From Curtobacterium aurantiacum (lineage in GTDB: Bacteria > Actinomycetota > Actinomycetes > Actinomycetales > Microbacteriaceae), in NCBI RefSeq assembly GCF_018598555.1, contig NZ_JAHEWN010000007.1:110190-174189 (forward strand): DNA of 64,000 bases. The letters run 5' to 3'. Numbering within the stretch: the stretch's first letter is position 1; each line of letters starts with the position of its first letter. This document shows, in pieces, positions 27,615-38,586 of the stretch. The notes under the pieces are model-generated. The model had not been told where the DNA came from. It saw only the letters and a program-made list of their open reading frames with translations, and did no database searches. A program made the translations under genes and the position numbers.

Positions 27615-27632
27615 GTTCACCGCCGGTTTCCA
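27615..27632 (+). promoter_or_regulatory. PHO-box-like direct repeat before ppk1
   Basis: GTTCACC (27615-27621) and GTTTCCA (27626-27632) are spaced 11 bp start to start, the period of PhoP direct-repeat units in actinobacteria. A CAGGAT box at 27674-27679 lies 12 nt before the ppk1 ATG. The second unit is imperfect. Control by PhoP is inferred. Confidence 0.55.
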
Positions 27633-27685
27633 CAGCGGCCACCGGGGCCCCTCCGGCAGCAGGGGCCGGGTGGCAGGATGTGGGG

Positions 27686-29847
<2,162 letters not shown>

Positions 29848-29851
<4 letters not shown>

Positions 29852-30795
29852 GCGCCGGTCCCTCGGGTCCCGTCGTCGCTGCGGGTGCGGTCGTCTGGCG
29901 TGAAGACGACGGCACACCCCTCGTGCTGCTCATCCACCGCGACCACCACAAGGACGTCTCCCTGCCCAAGGGCAAGGTGGACCCGGGCGAGGCCGTCCCG
30001 ACGACGGCCGTGCGCGAGATCGACGAGGAGACCGGGTACCGCGTGCACCTCGGCGCACCGCTCGGCACCGCCGAGTACGTGCTGCCGAACGGCCGCGACA
30101 AGGTCGTGCACTACTGGGCAGCCCGGGTCTCGGCGAAGGAGTACGCCCGCGCCGGAGCCTTCACCCCGAACCACGAGGTCGCGGCGCTCGAGTGGGTCAC
30201 CATCGACGACGCCCGCAACCGCCTGACGTACGAGCGGGACGTCGCGATCCTCGACCGGTTCGCCGAACGCGCCGCGGCCGGGCAGCACCGCACGTTCGCC
30301 CTGATCACCCTGCGCCACGCGAAGACCGTGCCCGGCTCGGACTGGGACGGCCCCGACGCCACCCGTCCGCTGCTGCCCGTCGGCCGCTCGCAGGCCAAGG
30401 CCACCGCGGCCCCGATCGCTGCCTTCGGGCCGAAGAAGATCGTGAGCAGCACGGCGGCGCGGTGCCTCGCGACCGTTGAACCGCTGTCGGCGACGACCAA
30501 GCTCGGGGTCTCGACCACCCCGGACATCAGCCAGGACGCCCACGACCGCGGCGCCGCCGACGTCAAGGGCGTGGTCCGGCGCCGGCTCGACAAGGGCAAG
30601 ACCGCCGTGCTCTGCTCGCACGGCCCGGTGCTGCCCGACATCATCGCCCGGATCGCCACCGCGACCGCCGACGACTCCGGCCGCTTCGACCTGCGCCGTG
30701 CCGCGATGCTGTCGGTCGGGGACTTCTCCGTCATGCACATCGCCGGGGACACCCTCGTCGCCGTCGAGACCCACCGCAACACCATCCCGGCGTAG
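29848..30795 (+). CDS. NUDIX hydrolase fused to histidine phosphatase (MutT1-like)
   Basis: 315 aa, two domains. The N-terminal NUDIX domain has the box [20 protein letters not shown] followed by TGY. The C-terminal half is a histidine phosphatase ([42 protein letters not shown]). This matches mycobacterial MutT1, which cleaves 8-oxo-(d)GTP and diadenosine polyphosphates; the substrate here is inferred. The GTG start overlaps the ppk1 stop, so the two are co-translated, a pairing also reported in other actinobacteria. After it comes a 379-nt leader region before pstS. Confidence 0.88.
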
Positions 30796-31174
30796 GCGTC
30801 CCGGCCCTCAGCCGGAGCGGGCCGCTACCCCACCCGGAAACCCGACCACACTCGGAAACCGGACCACGGCGGGGAACCCTGCCGCACGCCGGACCGCGCC
30901 GCGCCCGGGAAGGCGATCCGGGCCTCCCGACCGCCTCCCGACCGCCTCATGACGACCATGCGTCCGCATCTTCCGAACGCAGGCACGATGCCCCCGATCC
31001 TGCTCCCCGCGCGGGTGCGGCGCACGCCGCCCCGACGGGGACAACCCCTCGTTCACCTCCCGTTCACCAACGCGCGTGATCCCCGTCACCTCGCGTCCCT
31101 ACAGTCGCTCCCGGGTCGGCACCGGCCCAGGGACCGCAGTGGTCCCACTGCATTCCATTCCCGAAGGGACCCCT
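30796..31174. other. Non-coding leader before pstS with short tandem repeats
   Basis: No gene is seen. CGGAAACCCGACCAC (30835-30849) is repeated with one change as CGGAAACCGGACCAC (30853-30867). CTCCCGACCGC units recur around 30923-30948. The right end holds the PHO box and a TACAGT -10 candidate (31100-31105), giving a pstS 5' leader of about 60 nt. Confidence 0.5.
31051..31068 (+). promoter_or_regulatory. PHO box before pstS
   Basis: Two perfect GTTCACC units (31051-31057 and 31062-31068) spaced 11 bp start to start, the PhoP direct-repeat consensus known from Streptomyces. They lie about 60 bp before the predicted pstS transcription start. Activation of pstSCAB on phosphate limitation is the expected outcome. 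Confidence 0.8.
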
Positions 31175-32281
31175 GTGAACATCAAGCGAATCGGTTCGAT
31201 CGCAGCAATCGCGATCGCCGGCGCAGTCGTGCTCTCCTCGTGCGCGGCGAACGAGGACGCGGGCACCACCGAGTCCTCCTCCACCAGCGGTAACGACTAC
31301 TCGAGCCTCTCCGGCACCCTGACCGGCTCCGGCTCGTCCGCACAGCAGACCGCGCAGGCCACCTGGGCCGCCGGCTTCCAGAACGAGGCCTCGGGCGTCA
31401 CCGTGAACTACACGCCGGACGGCTCCGGCGCTGGCCGCGAGAACTTCATGTCGGGTGCCGCGGACTTCGCCGGCTCCGACGCCGCGCTGAAGGACGAGGA
31501 GCTCTCGGGCACCTTCGAGTCCTGCAAGGCGGACACCAAGGGCATCGACATCCCCGTCTACATCTCCCCGATCGCCATCGCGTACAAGGTCGACGGCGTC
31601 AGCGACCTGACCCTCGACGCGAAGACCATCGCGGGCATCTTCTCGGGCAAGATCACCAAGTGGGACGACTCGCAGATCGCCGACCTGAACAAGGACGCGA
31701 AGCTGCCGAGCGAGAACATCACGGTCGTGCACCGCTCCGACGACTCGGGCACCACGCAGAACTTCTCGGAGTACGTCTCCGCGAACGCTGCTGACGTCTG
31801 GACCGAAGAGCCCAGCCAGACCTTCCCGTACTCGGTCGGTGACAGCGCGAAGGGCACCTCCGGTGTCGCCTCCGCGATGGGCAGCGCCACCAACGCCATC
31901 ACCTACATCGACGACTCCGGTGCGGGCGACCTCGACCGCGCGGAGCTGATGGTCGGCGACAAGGCGACCGAGCTCTCGGCCGAGGGTGCCGCGCAGGTCG
32001 TCGCCGACTCCGAGATCGCGTCGGGCCGTGAGGACAACGACCTCGCGATCGACATCGACCGCAAGGACACCGCTGACGGCGCCTGGCCGCTGGTCCTCGT
32101 CTCCTACGCCATCGCGTGCCAGGAGTACAAGGAGGCCGACAAGGCCGAGCTCGTGAAGGGCTACCTCGACTACGTCGTCTCGAGCGCCGCTCAGGACGCC
32201 GCTGCGAAGGAGGCCAAGTCGGCCGCCCTCTCGTCCGAGCTCGCCGAGAAGGCGAAGGCTGCGGTCGAGTCCATCAAGTAA
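31175..32281 (+). CDS. pstS: Phosphate-binding lipoprotein PstS
   Basis: 368 aa. Signal peptide and lipobox (VVLSSC, Cys23) anchor it outside the membrane. The phosphate-binding fold shows LTGSGSSAQQTAQATWAAGF, SGAGRENFMSG, FAGSDAAL and the catalytic-looking loop VVHRSDDSGTTQNFSEY, all typical of PstS. GTG 31175 follows GAAGGGA and begins the signal peptide correctly. It is first in pstSCAB and probably expressed above the other subunits, given the 167-nt gap to pstC. The PHO box upstream supports phosphate control. Confidence 0.95.
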   Translation: MNIKRIGSIAAIAIAGAVVLSSCAANEDAGTTESSSTSGNDYSSLSGTLTGSGSSAQQTAQATWAAGFQNEASGVTVNYTPDGSGAGRENFMSGAADFAGSDAALKDEELSGTFESCKADTKGIDIPVYISPIAIAYKVDGVSDLTLDAKTIAGIFSGKITKWDDSQIADLNKDAKLPSENITVVHRSDDSGTTQNFSEYVSANAADVWTEEPSQTFPYSVGDSAKGTSGVASAMGSATNAITYIDDSGAGDLDRAELMVGDKATELSAEGAAQVVADSEIASGREDNDLAIDIDRKDTADGAWPLVLVSYAIACQEYKEADKAELVKGYLDYVVSSAAQDAAAKEAKSAALSSELAEKAKAAVESIK

Positions 32282-32448
32282 CACCCCTTGAGCGCCCGGA
32301 CGCCGGTCCCACCCACCTGACCGGCGTCCGGGCACTCAGCCGTCCAGGACCCACCCGGACGCGCACCCGTCCGGGCCCACGGCCCGGACACCGCACCACC
32401 ACCCCAGAACCCGTCGCCTCCCCCGGCGTTCCTCCGACAGGAGTACCC

Positions 32449-33399
32449 ATGACGACCGCACCGGCCCAGCCAGGGGCCACCGTCACCCCGATCAAGCCGA
32501 AGGCCGTCGTCCGCGTCGGCGACCGCGTCTTCTCCGCCGCCTCGGTCATCGCCGGCGGCCTCATCCTCTTCGTGCTCGTGCTCGTCGCCGCGTTCCTCGT
32601 CTGGCAGAGCATCCCGGCCTTCTCCGCCAAGGTCGGCGAGCTGCCGGGCAGCGCCACGAACTTCTGGGACTACGTCGGTCCCCTGGTGTTCGGCACCGTC
32701 TGGTCCGCGCTCATCGCGCTCGTGATCGCCGTGCCGCTCTCCCTCGGGATCGCCCTCTTCATCTCGCACTTCGCACCGCGTCGACTCGCACCGGTGCTCG
32801 GCTACGTGATCGACCTGCTGGCCGCCGTGCCGTCGGTCGTCTACGGCCTCTGGGGCATCGCCGTGCTGGCCCCGCTGGTGAAGCCCTTCTACGGGTTCCT
32901 GAACGAGTACCTCGGCTGGTTCCCGCTGTTCTCCGGCCAGGTGTCCGGCACCGGCCGCACGATCCTCACCGCCTCGATCGTCCTCGCCGTCATGGCGATC
33001 CCGATCATGACGGCCGTCATGCGTGAGATCTTCCTGCAGGCGCCGACCCTCAACGAGGAAGCGGCCCTGGCCCTCGGCGCGACCCGCTGGGAGATGATCC
33101 GCCTGTCGGTCCTGCCGTTCGCGAAGTCCGGCATCGTCTCCGCGATCATGCTCGGCCTCGGTCGTGCCCTCGGCGAGACGATGGCGATCGCCCTGGTCCT
33201 GTCCGTCTCGACGAACGTCACGTTCCAGATGCTCACGTCGCAGAACCCCTCGACCATCGCCGCGAACATCGCCCTGCAGTTCGCCGAGGCATCCGGCACG
33301 GCCCTGAACGCGCTCATCGCGTCGGGTCTGATCCTCTTCGTCATCACCCTGGTCATCAACATGCTCGCGCGGTACATCGTCCGCAGCCGAGTCAGCTGA
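32449..33399 (+). CDS. pstC: Phosphate ABC transporter permease PstC
   Basis: A 316-aa inner-membrane permease with six hydrophobic segments (first GGLILFVLVLVAAFLVWQSI) and the ATPase-contact EAA loop NEEAALALGATRWEMIRLSV. GRALGETMAIALVLS is a PstC family hallmark. ATG 32449 follows ACAGGAG. It pairs with PstA to form the channel for phosphate delivered by PstS. It sits 13 nt before pstA in the operon. Confidence 0.95.
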   Translation: MTTAPAQPGATVTPIKPKAVVRVGDRVFSAASVIAGGLILFVLVLVAAFLVWQSIPAFSAKVGELPGSATNFWDYVGPLVFGTVWSALIALVIAVPLSLGIALFISHFAPRRLAPVLGYVIDLLAAVPSVVYGLWGIAVLAPLVKPFYGFLNEYLGWFPLFSGQVSGTGRTILTASIVLAVMAIPIMTAVMREIFLQAPTLNEEAALALGATRWEMIRLSVLPFAKSGIVSAIMLGLGRALGETMAIALVLSVSTNVTFQMLTSQNPSTIAANIALQFAEASGTALNALIASGLILFVITLVINMLARYIVRSRVS

Positions 33400-33412
33400 G
33401 AGGTCGCACCCG

Positions 33413-34498
33413 ATGTCCCTCGCGCTCCGTCCGACCGGCACCGCCGGCAACGTCTACGCCAACGGCAAGCTGCACGCTTCCGTCCCGTGGCTGCTGCTCG
33501 TCGGCAGCTGGGTCGCCCTCGTCCTGGTCTTCGCCCTGCTGAACGCCGGTGGCGCGGTGAAGGACTTCAACGTCGTCGCCGCGATCTTCCTCGGCACGGT
33601 CCTGTTCGACGTCCTCATCGTCGTCATCTCGCGGATCGTCGAAGGTGGCCGCAAGGCGGTCGACCGGCTGGTCACCTCCCTCGTCATCACGGCGTTCGTC
33701 ATCGCGGTCCTGCCGCTGGTCTCGCTGCTCTGGACGGTCATCGCCAAGGGGTTCGCCCGCTTCGACGCGAGCTTCTTCTCGTACTCGATGCGCGGTGTCA
33801 TCTCCGAGGGCGGCGGCGCGGTCCACGCGCTCATCGGCACGCTCGAGATCACGCTGTTCGCGGCGCTCATCTCGGTGCCGATCGGGCTGCTCACGTCGAT
33901 CTACCTGGTCGAGTACGGCCGCGGCGCGCTGGCGAAGGGCATCACGTTCTTCGTCGACGTGATGACGGGCATCCCGTCGATCGTCGCCGGTCTGTTCGCC
34001 TACGCGCTCTTCGCGCTCTTCCTCGGCCCGGGCGCCCGCTTCGGCCTGGTCGGCTCGGTCGCCCTGTCGGTGCTGATGATCCCGATCGTCGTGCGCTCCA
34101 CCGAAGAGGTGCTGAAGATCGTCCCGATGGAGCTCCGCGAGGCCTCGTACGCCCTCGGGGTGCCGAAGTACCTCACCATCCTCAAGGTCGTGCTCCCCAC
34201 CAGCCTCGCCGGCATCACCACCGGCGTGATGCTCTCGATCGCCCGCGTCATCGGTGAGACCGCCCCGCTGCTCGTCACGGCCGGCTTCACCGCGAGCATG
34301 AACTACAACCTGTTCCGGGACCCGATGATGACCCTGCCGGTGTACGCGTACACGCAGTACTCCCAGCAGGGCGCCAACCCGGTGCCGTTCGTCGACCGGG
34401 CGTGGACCGCGGCCCTCGTGCTCATCCTGATCGTGATGCTGCTCAACCTGCTCGCCCGGTTCATCACCCGTCTCTTCGCCCCCAAGCTCAGCCGCTGA
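33413..34498 (+). CDS. pstA: Phosphate ABC transporter permease PstA
   Basis: A 361-aa membrane protein. The N-terminal part has extra spans ([19 protein letters not shown] and [20 protein letters not shown]) before the standard permease domain, which carries the EAA loop [20 protein letters not shown] and [13 protein letters not shown]. This long form is common in actinobacteria. A short GAGAGG-like site precedes ATG 33413. It is partner of PstC. The C-terminus ([15 protein letters not shown]) is basic and cytoplasmic. Confidence 0.94.
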   Translation: MSLALRPTGTAGNVYANGKLHASVPWLLLVGSWVALVLVFALLNAGGAVKDFNVVAAIFLGTVLFDVLIVVISRIVEGGRKAVDRLVTSLVITAFVIAVLPLVSLLWTVIAKGFARFDASFFSYSMRGVISEGGGAVHALIGTLEITLFAALISVPIGLLTSIYLVEYGRGALAKGITFFVDVMTGIPSIVAGLFAYALFALFLGPGARFGLVGSVALSVLMIPIVVRSTEEVLKIVPMELREASYALGVPKYLTILKVVLPTSLAGITTGVMLSIARVIGETAPLLVTAGFTASMNYNLFRDPMMTLPVYAYTQYSQQGANPVPFVDRAWTAALVLILIVMLLNLLARFITRLFAPKLSR

Positions 34499-34547
34499 CC
34501 CTCCGCCCCCGCGGAACCAGCGACACCACCCACCCAGAAGGATCAAC

Positions 34548-35327
34548 GTGTCCAAGCGCATCGAGGTCGACGGCCTCAACGTCTACTACTCGAAGTTCAA
34601 GGCGGTCGAGGGTGTCGACATCACCATCGAGCCCCGCACCGTCACGGCCTTCATCGGCCCGTCCGGCTGCGGCAAGTCCACCTTCCTCCGCACCCTGAAC
34701 CGCATGCACGAGGTCATCCCCGGCGCATGGGTCGAGGGCTCGGTCAAGATCGACGGCGACGACCTGTACGGCGCCGGCGTCGACCCCGTGCTCGTCCGTC
34801 GTCAGGTCGGCATGGTCTTCCAGCGCCCGAACCCGTTCCCCACGATGTCGATCAAGGACAACGTGCTCGCCGGCGTGAAGCTCAACAACAAGCGCGTCTC
34901 CCGCTCCGAGGCCGACGACATCGTCGAGCGTTCGCTGCAGGGCGCGAACCTGTGGAACGAGGTCAAGGACCGCCTCGACAAGCCCGGCATGGGCCTGTCC
35001 GGCGGCCAGCAGCAGCGTCTCTGCATCGCCCGCGCGATCGCGGTCGAGCCGGACGTGCTGCTGATGGACGAGCCCTGCTCGGCCCTCGACCCGATCTCGA
35101 CCCTCGCCATCGAGGACCTGATCGAGGAGCTCAAGAAGGAGTTCACGATCGTGATCGTGACCCACAACATGCAGCAGGCCTCGCGCGTCAGCGACAAGAC
35201 GGCGTTCTTCAACATCGCCGGTACCGGTGCGCCGGGCAAGCTCATCGAGTTCGACGACACCGCGACGATCTTCTCGAACCCGTCCGTGCAGGCGACCGAG
35301 GACTACGTCTCGGGTCGCTTCGGTTGA
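34548..35327 (+). CDS. pstB: Phosphate ABC transporter ATPase PstB
   Basis: A 259-aa cytoplasmic ATPase of the phosphate importer. Walker A is [17 protein letters not shown], the signature is [16 protein letters not shown], and Walker B is [33 protein letters not shown] supplies the switch histidine. [10 protein letters not shown] is typical of PstB. GTG 34548 follows AGAAGGA. No phoU gene follows; the operon ends at two successive hairpins. Confidence 0.96.
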   Translation: MSKRIEVDGLNVYYSKFKAVEGVDITIEPRTVTAFIGPSGCGKSTFLRTLNRMHEVIPGAWVEGSVKIDGDDLYGAGVDPVLVRRQVGMVFQRPNPFPTMSIKDNVLAGVKLNNKRVSRSEADDIVERSLQGANLWNEVKDRLDKPGMGLSGGQQQRLCIARAIAVEPDVLLMDEPCSALDPISTLAIEDLIEELKKEFTIVIVTHNMQQASRVSDKTAFFNIAGTGAPGKLIEFDDTATIFSNPSVQATEDYVSGRFG

Positions 35328-35355
35328 TCGGCATCCGTCCGTCGCGCTGACGGAC

Positions 35356-35400
35356 GGCCTGGAGGCCCGGTGCACGTCCGCCACGGACGCGCACCGGGCC
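35356..35400 (+). terminator. Hairpin after pstB containing GGCCTGGAGGC motif
   Basis: GGCCCGGTGC (35364-35373) pairs with GCACCGGGCC (35391-35400), with an inner CGTCC/GGACG stem. The left side starts with the dispersed motif GGCCTGGAGGCCCGG at 35356-35370. It probably ends pstSCAB transcription. Confidence 0.7.
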
Positions 35401-35434
35401 TTCGTGGTTGCGTGGGACCGCCCTGGTGCGGACT

Positions 35435-35480
35435 CAGAACGACGAAGCCGCTGTCGTGTGACAGCGGCTTCGTCGTTCTG
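35435..35480. terminator. Perfect 21-bp hairpin between pstB and rskA
   Basis: CAGAACGACGAAGCCGCTGT (35435-35454) is followed on the right by its exact complement at 35461-35480, with one more C-G pair and a GTGT loop. It lies between convergent operons, so it likely acts in both directions. There is no U-tract on the plus side. Confidence 0.75.
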
Positions 35481-35513
35481 CGTCGGTGGCGATCCAGCAG
35501 GACCGCCGAGGCG

Positions 35514-36389
35514 TCAGGCCGTGGTGGTGGGGACCGCCATGATCGGCGAGGTGGTGGGCTGCTCGGAACCGCCCTCGGGCTCGACCGTCATGCCGATCGT
35601 CGCGCCCTCGGACATCGCGCCCTCGAGCACGGCGGAGTGCACACCGTCGGCCGCACCGTCGACCAGGCCGGCCGACTTGATGGTGCCGCCCTGCTCCTCG
35701 GAGCCGATGTACCAGAGTTCGTACGTCTTGCCCTTCGGCGCCTGCTCGACACCGTCGAGGATCACCGCGGACTTGCCGAGGTCGTTCGACCACACGACCG
35801 TCGCGGAACCGCCGCCCTCGACCTTGGTCGTCGTGCGCTGGAAGTCCGAGGCGGCGTAGATGCGGTCGAGGCCGCTCGAGGCCTGCGTCGTGCCGGTGCC
35901 GGAGCCGTTCGGGTCGAAGATCGATCCGACGCCGAGTCCGCCGAAGAAGACCGCGGCGACGGCAGCTGCGGCCGTCAGCATGACCGCCGGACGCTGGAAC
36001 CAGCGGCGGCGAGCCTCGGACGATGCCCGGCCACCGGCGGTGGGGCCGTCGGCGATCGAGGCGACGTGCCTGGCGGGCTCGGGGCGGGCCTCCTGGACGG
36101 AGGTGGTCTCGGCGACCGGGGTCTGGTCGACCGTCCTGTCGGCGAGGGGCGCAGCCTGCGGCATGGTCGCGATCTGGGCCAGCAGCGACGCCTTGAGCGA
36201 CGCGGGGGGCTCGATCGGTGCGACGGCGTAGGCGAGCTGCAGCGCGGTCTCGCGCAGGGAGTCGTTCTCGGCCTGCAGCTCGGGGGACGTCCGGAGGGCG
36301 TCCTCGAGGAGCGCGCGCTCGTCGTCGGACAGCGCGTCGAGTGCGTGGGATCCCGTCATCAGTGCGGGGTCGTCGTGGCGTTCGGTCAT
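35514..36389 (-). CDS. rskA: Anti-sigma-K factor, RskA family
   Basis: 291 aa. The N-terminal anti-sigma domain (TGSHALDALSDDERALLEDA, TALQLAYAV) binds SigK inside the cell. A Pro/Glu-rich linker precedes one span (VMLTAAAAVAAVFFGGLGV, about residue 135-155). The outer RskA domain contains YELWYIGSEEQGGTI and ATIGMTVEPEGGSEQPT, the family signature. The start overlaps the sigK stop (ATGA), so stoichiometry is coupled. Stress-triggered proteolysis would release SigK; this is known for the family and inferred here. Confidence 0.92.
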   Translation of the reverse strand: MTERHDDPALMTGSHALDALSDDERALLEDALRTSPELQAENDSLRETALQLAYAVAPIEPPASLKASLLAQIATMPQAAPLADRTVDQTPVAETTSVQEARPEPARHVASIADGPTAGGRASSEARRRWFQRPAVMLTAAAAVAAVFFGGLGVGSIFDPNGSGTGTTQASSGLDRIYAASDFQRTTTKVEGGGSATVVWSNDLGKSAVILDGVEQAPKGKTYELWYIGSEEQGGTIKSAGLVDGAADGVHSAVLEGAMSEGATIGMTVEPEGGSEQPTTSPIMAVPTTTA

Positions 36390-36985
36390 GAGGTCACCCC
36401 CATCTCGTCTCGGAGTCGGATCATCCCGTCACGGAGACGGGTCTTGACGGTGCCGATGGGGACACCGAGGTGTTCGGCCATCTCGCTGTGCGAGTAGCCG
36501 CCGTAGTACGCGAGCTGCACGGCCTGCCGCTGGAACTCGGTGAGCTTCGCCAGCGCTCGGCCGACGCGCTCGTGTTCGATGCGGATCTCGACGGACTCGG
36601 AGACCTGGTCGAAACCAGCCTCGAGGTCGCGGATGCCGATCTTGGTGTCGCGGTCGTGCGAGGACTGCGAGGCCCGGACCCGGTCGACCGCTCGGCGGTG
36701 GGCCATGGTGAGGACCCAGCTGGCGGCGGTACCGCGCTTCCGGTCGAAGCGGGTGGCCTGCTGCCAGACCTCCAGGAAGACCTCCTGCGTGACCTCTTCC
36801 GACTGCGCGCGGTCCCGGAGGAGCCGCGTGATCAGACCGAGGACCCGGCCGGACAGTGCGTCGTAGAGGTCCGCGAAGGCGGCTTGGTCACCGGAGGCGA
36901 CCCGGGCGAGGAGGTCGTCCGGCGATGCCTGAGCTGGCTCTGACGAGCTCCAGCGTTCGGTGTCGCTATCCACGAGGGCAAGCAT
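36386..36985 (-). CDS. sigK: ECF sigma factor SigK
   Basis: 199 aa. Region 2 (FADLYDALSGRVLGLITRLL, QEVFLEVWQQATRFD) and region 4 (KLTEFQRQAVQLAYYGGYSH, GVPIGTVKTRLRDGMIRLRD) are complete and match the SigK group that pairs with RskA. ATG 36985 follows AGGAGGG at suitable spacing; earlier in-frame starts would add non-conserved sequence. A 12-bp dyad lies upstream at 37067-37118. Autoregulation is usual for this group, but no clear ECF promoter was recognised. Confidence 0.92.
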   Translation of the reverse strand: MLALVDSDTERWSSSEPAQASPDDLLARVASGDQAAFADLYDALSGRVLGLITRLLRDRAQSEEVTQEVFLEVWQQATRFDRKRGTAASWVLTMAHRRAVDRVRASQSSHDRDTKIGIRDLEAGFDQVSESVEIRIEHERVGRALAKLTEFQRQAVQLAYYGGYSHSEMAEHLGVPIGTVKTRLRDGMIRLRDEMGVTS

Positions 36986-37066
36986 TGCAGGTTTCCCTCC
37001 TCTCGGTTGCTTTCGTTGACCAGGCGGATAGCACGAAGCCTCCGCATGGGCGGTCGAGACGAGGGG

Positions 37067-37118
37067 CCGGCGTGACCCACAGGGAATTGACCGGCGGTGC
37101 CGGTCCGGGTCACGCCGG
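37067..37118. promoter_or_regulatory. Dyad upstream of sigK
   Basis: CCGGCGTGACCC (37067-37078) is the exact reverse complement of GGGTCACGCCGG (37107-37118), separated by 28 bases. It lies 80-135 bp upstream of the sigK start and could be a protein-binding site or an RNA stem in the sigK leader. Confidence 0.45.
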
Positions 37119-37361
37119 GCCTCTCGCTTCGTGACGGGCATTCCGTCCGTCACGCAGATGATTCGGCGCGGTCCCCGCTGTGGATTGGGCGCGGATCGGG
37201 ATTTCTCGGCGGGATGGGCGCGGCGGGCGCCTGCTGGCGGGCTCGCGACGCGCCGTCCGCCGGGTCCGCGCCGGCACGCTCGCTGGCACGCCCGGGGCCG
37301 GTTCTGTCCACCATGAGTGAACAGGGTCGAGTGATCAGCCGACGTCTCGTAGACTTGACCT

Positions 37362-37448
37362 CGCCGGGCCGCAGCAAGCCCCGGGCTCCAAAATTCGCCG
37401 CTTCGAGCGGCCTCGCGCCGAGAGGCGCTTCTGCGGCCCGGTCTTTTC
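37362..37448 (+). ncRNA. Candidate structured small RNA with own promoter and terminator
   Basis: An outer stem CCGGGCCGCAG (37364-37374) / CTGCGGCCCGG (37431-37441) encloses two hairpins: GCCGC-TTCGA-GCGGC (37397-37411) and GCGCC-GAGA-GGCGC (37415-37428). The outer stem is followed by TCTTTTC (37442-37448), as in an intrinsic terminator. TAGACT at 37350-37355 puts a start 12 nt later at 37362, exactly before the structure. No reading frame fits. No known family is recognised; the orientation is supported by the promoter and U-tract. Confidence 0.6.
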
Positions 37449-37529
37449 ATGCCCGGACGCGATCGCGTCCCGGTCCTCCGCTGCGGAAGTCGGCCTGGAG
37501 GCGCGGTGCGGGTCCGCCCCGCCGCCCGC

Positions 37530-38159
37530 TCAGTCCAGGCTGTCGCGACGCCAGAGCGCCGCCGCCTCGGTCAGGTCGGCCGCGAGTTCCGTCAGGCGGA
37601 GCGCCCGCGTCGTCAGCTCGCTCGCGCGCTCGGACGCGACCAGGTCGGACTCGTCCGCCACGGCGGTCGCACCGGCGGCGGTCAGCCGGCAGAACGACGC
37701 CCCGCGGTCGAGCGCCACCGCGAGGTCACCCGTGTAGAGGCCGTGCAGGATCCGGTCGGCGAGCGTCAGGATCTCCGCAGGGCCCGTCGGTTCCTCGGCA
37801 CCCGCGACGGCCTGGTCGATCGTACCGATCTGCGCGGTGCCCCGTTCGAACAGGTACGCGATCTCCTCCGGGTTCTGCCGGATCACGATGCGCACCAGGT
37901 ACACCCGCCAGAGCGCCCCGGGCAGGGTGTGCGCCCCGACCCGTGCCCACAGCTCCGCGATGGCGTCGATGCCGTGCACGTCCGTGTAGGTGACGAGCCG
38001 CTCGACCACGGCGGGGTCCGGGTCCTCGCGCACCCGGTGCAGTAGGGCGTTCGCGGTCTCGTGCGCGACACGGTTCACCAGCGCCGGGTCCTCACCGCCC
38101 TGGATGGCGGCGAACTCGGCGTCGGTGAAGTGGACGGGACGGTGGTGATCGCGAGGCAC
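37530..38159 (-). CDS. Conserved-looking helical protein of unknown function
   Basis: A 209-aa soluble, alpha-helical protein (HFTDAEFAAIQGGEDPALVN, VERLVTYTDVHGIDAIAELW, LWRVYLVRIVIRQNPEEIAY). No family is recognised. GTG 38159 is chosen because TACACT has its first T 12 nt upstream (leaderless pattern) and the sequence upstream loses coding character. It is divergent from the 53-aa membrane protein gene, and ends beside a GGCCTGGAGGC motif. Confidence 0.7.
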   Translation of the reverse strand: MPRDHHRPVHFTDAEFAAIQGGEDPALVNRVAHETANALLHRVREDPDPAVVERLVTYTDVHGIDAIAELWARVGAHTLPGALWRVYLVRIVIRQNPEEIAYLFERGTAQIGTIDQAVAGAEEPTGPAEILTLADRILHGLYTGDLAVALDRGASFCRLTAAGATAVADESDLVASERASELTTRALRLTELAADLTEAAALWRRDSLD

Positions 38160-38286
38160 CGCAGCAGTGTAGGCGCGGCCGGTGACACGCCCGCGGTCCG
38201 TTCGCCCAGAACGCAACGGCTGCGCCACGCGTACCGTGTTGCGGCAGGGAGGCGCTCCTCCCTGCACGTGAAGGAGAGGATCTTCC

Positions 38287-38448
38287 ATGAACGCCCTGCT
38301 CATCATCCTGGCTGTGATCGCAGTCATCCTGCTGTTCGTCGGCGGGTTCGCCGCGAGCCTGAAGTTCCTGCTCTGGGTGGGCATCGTGCTGCTGGTCATC
38401 GCGGTCATCGCGTGGCTGTTGCGCTCGCTCACCGGACGCCGGGGCTGA
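38287..38448 (+). CDS. 53-aa two-span membrane protein
   Basis: The product starts MNALLIILAVIAVILLFVGG, continues with a short loop (FAASLKF) and a second span (LLWVGIVLLVIAVIAWLL), and ends SLTGRRG. AAGGAGAGGA (about 38271-38280) is a strong ribosome site before ATG 38287. Small proteins of this type are common near tRNA genes in the group, but no function is known. Confidence 0.75.
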   Translation: MNALLIILAVIAVILLFVGGFAASLKFLLWVGIVLLVIAVIAWLLRSLTGRRG

Positions 38449-38471
38449 CCCGTCCGCAAGGTTCTGTCCCA

Positions 38472-38508
38472 GAGGCCCTCACCCGCTAGCCTTGCGGGTG
38501 AGGGCCTC
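38472..38508. promoter_or_regulatory. 15-bp dyad overlapping the tRNA-Lys promoter and 5' end
   Basis: GAGGCCCTCACCCGC (38472-38486) is the reverse complement of GCGGGTGAGGGCCTC (38494-38508). The 7-base loop TAGCCTT contains the likely -10 box TAGCCT (38487-38492). The right arm includes the 5' acceptor strand of tRNA-Lys (38502-38508). Confidence 0.6.
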
Positions 38509-38574
38509 TAGCTCAGTTGGTAGAGCACCGGACTTTTAATCCGAGGGTCGTGGGTTCGAGCCCCACGGGGCCCA
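38502..38574 (+). tRNA. tRNA-Lys (anticodon TTT)
   Basis: 73 nt. Acceptor strands GGGCCTC and GGGGCCC pair with one G-U. The D arm has AGCTCAGTTGGTAGAGC, the anticodon stem-loop is CCGGACTTTTAATCCGA with TTT at its centre, and the T arm is GTGGGTTCGAGCCCCAC. The discriminator base is A and CCA is not encoded. The TTT anticodon reads AAA/AAG. Confidence 0.97.
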
Positions 38575-38586
38575 CACCTTCCTGAA

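Larger units (their letters stand above)
36986..37529. other. Intergenic region upstream of sigK
   Basis: No protein gene is supported in these 544 bases. It holds a long inverted repeat (37067-37118), a GC-rich stretch without visible structure to 37320, the candidate small RNA (37362-37448), and one copy of the GGCCTGGAGGC motif (37492-37509) just before the stop of the next gene. Confidence 0.5.

Noticed and set aside
24995..27685. Long plus-strand frame running from inside the RHS gene into ppk1
   Set aside because: The first ~900 codons are antisense to YD repeats; real ppk1 sequence begins only at 27686.
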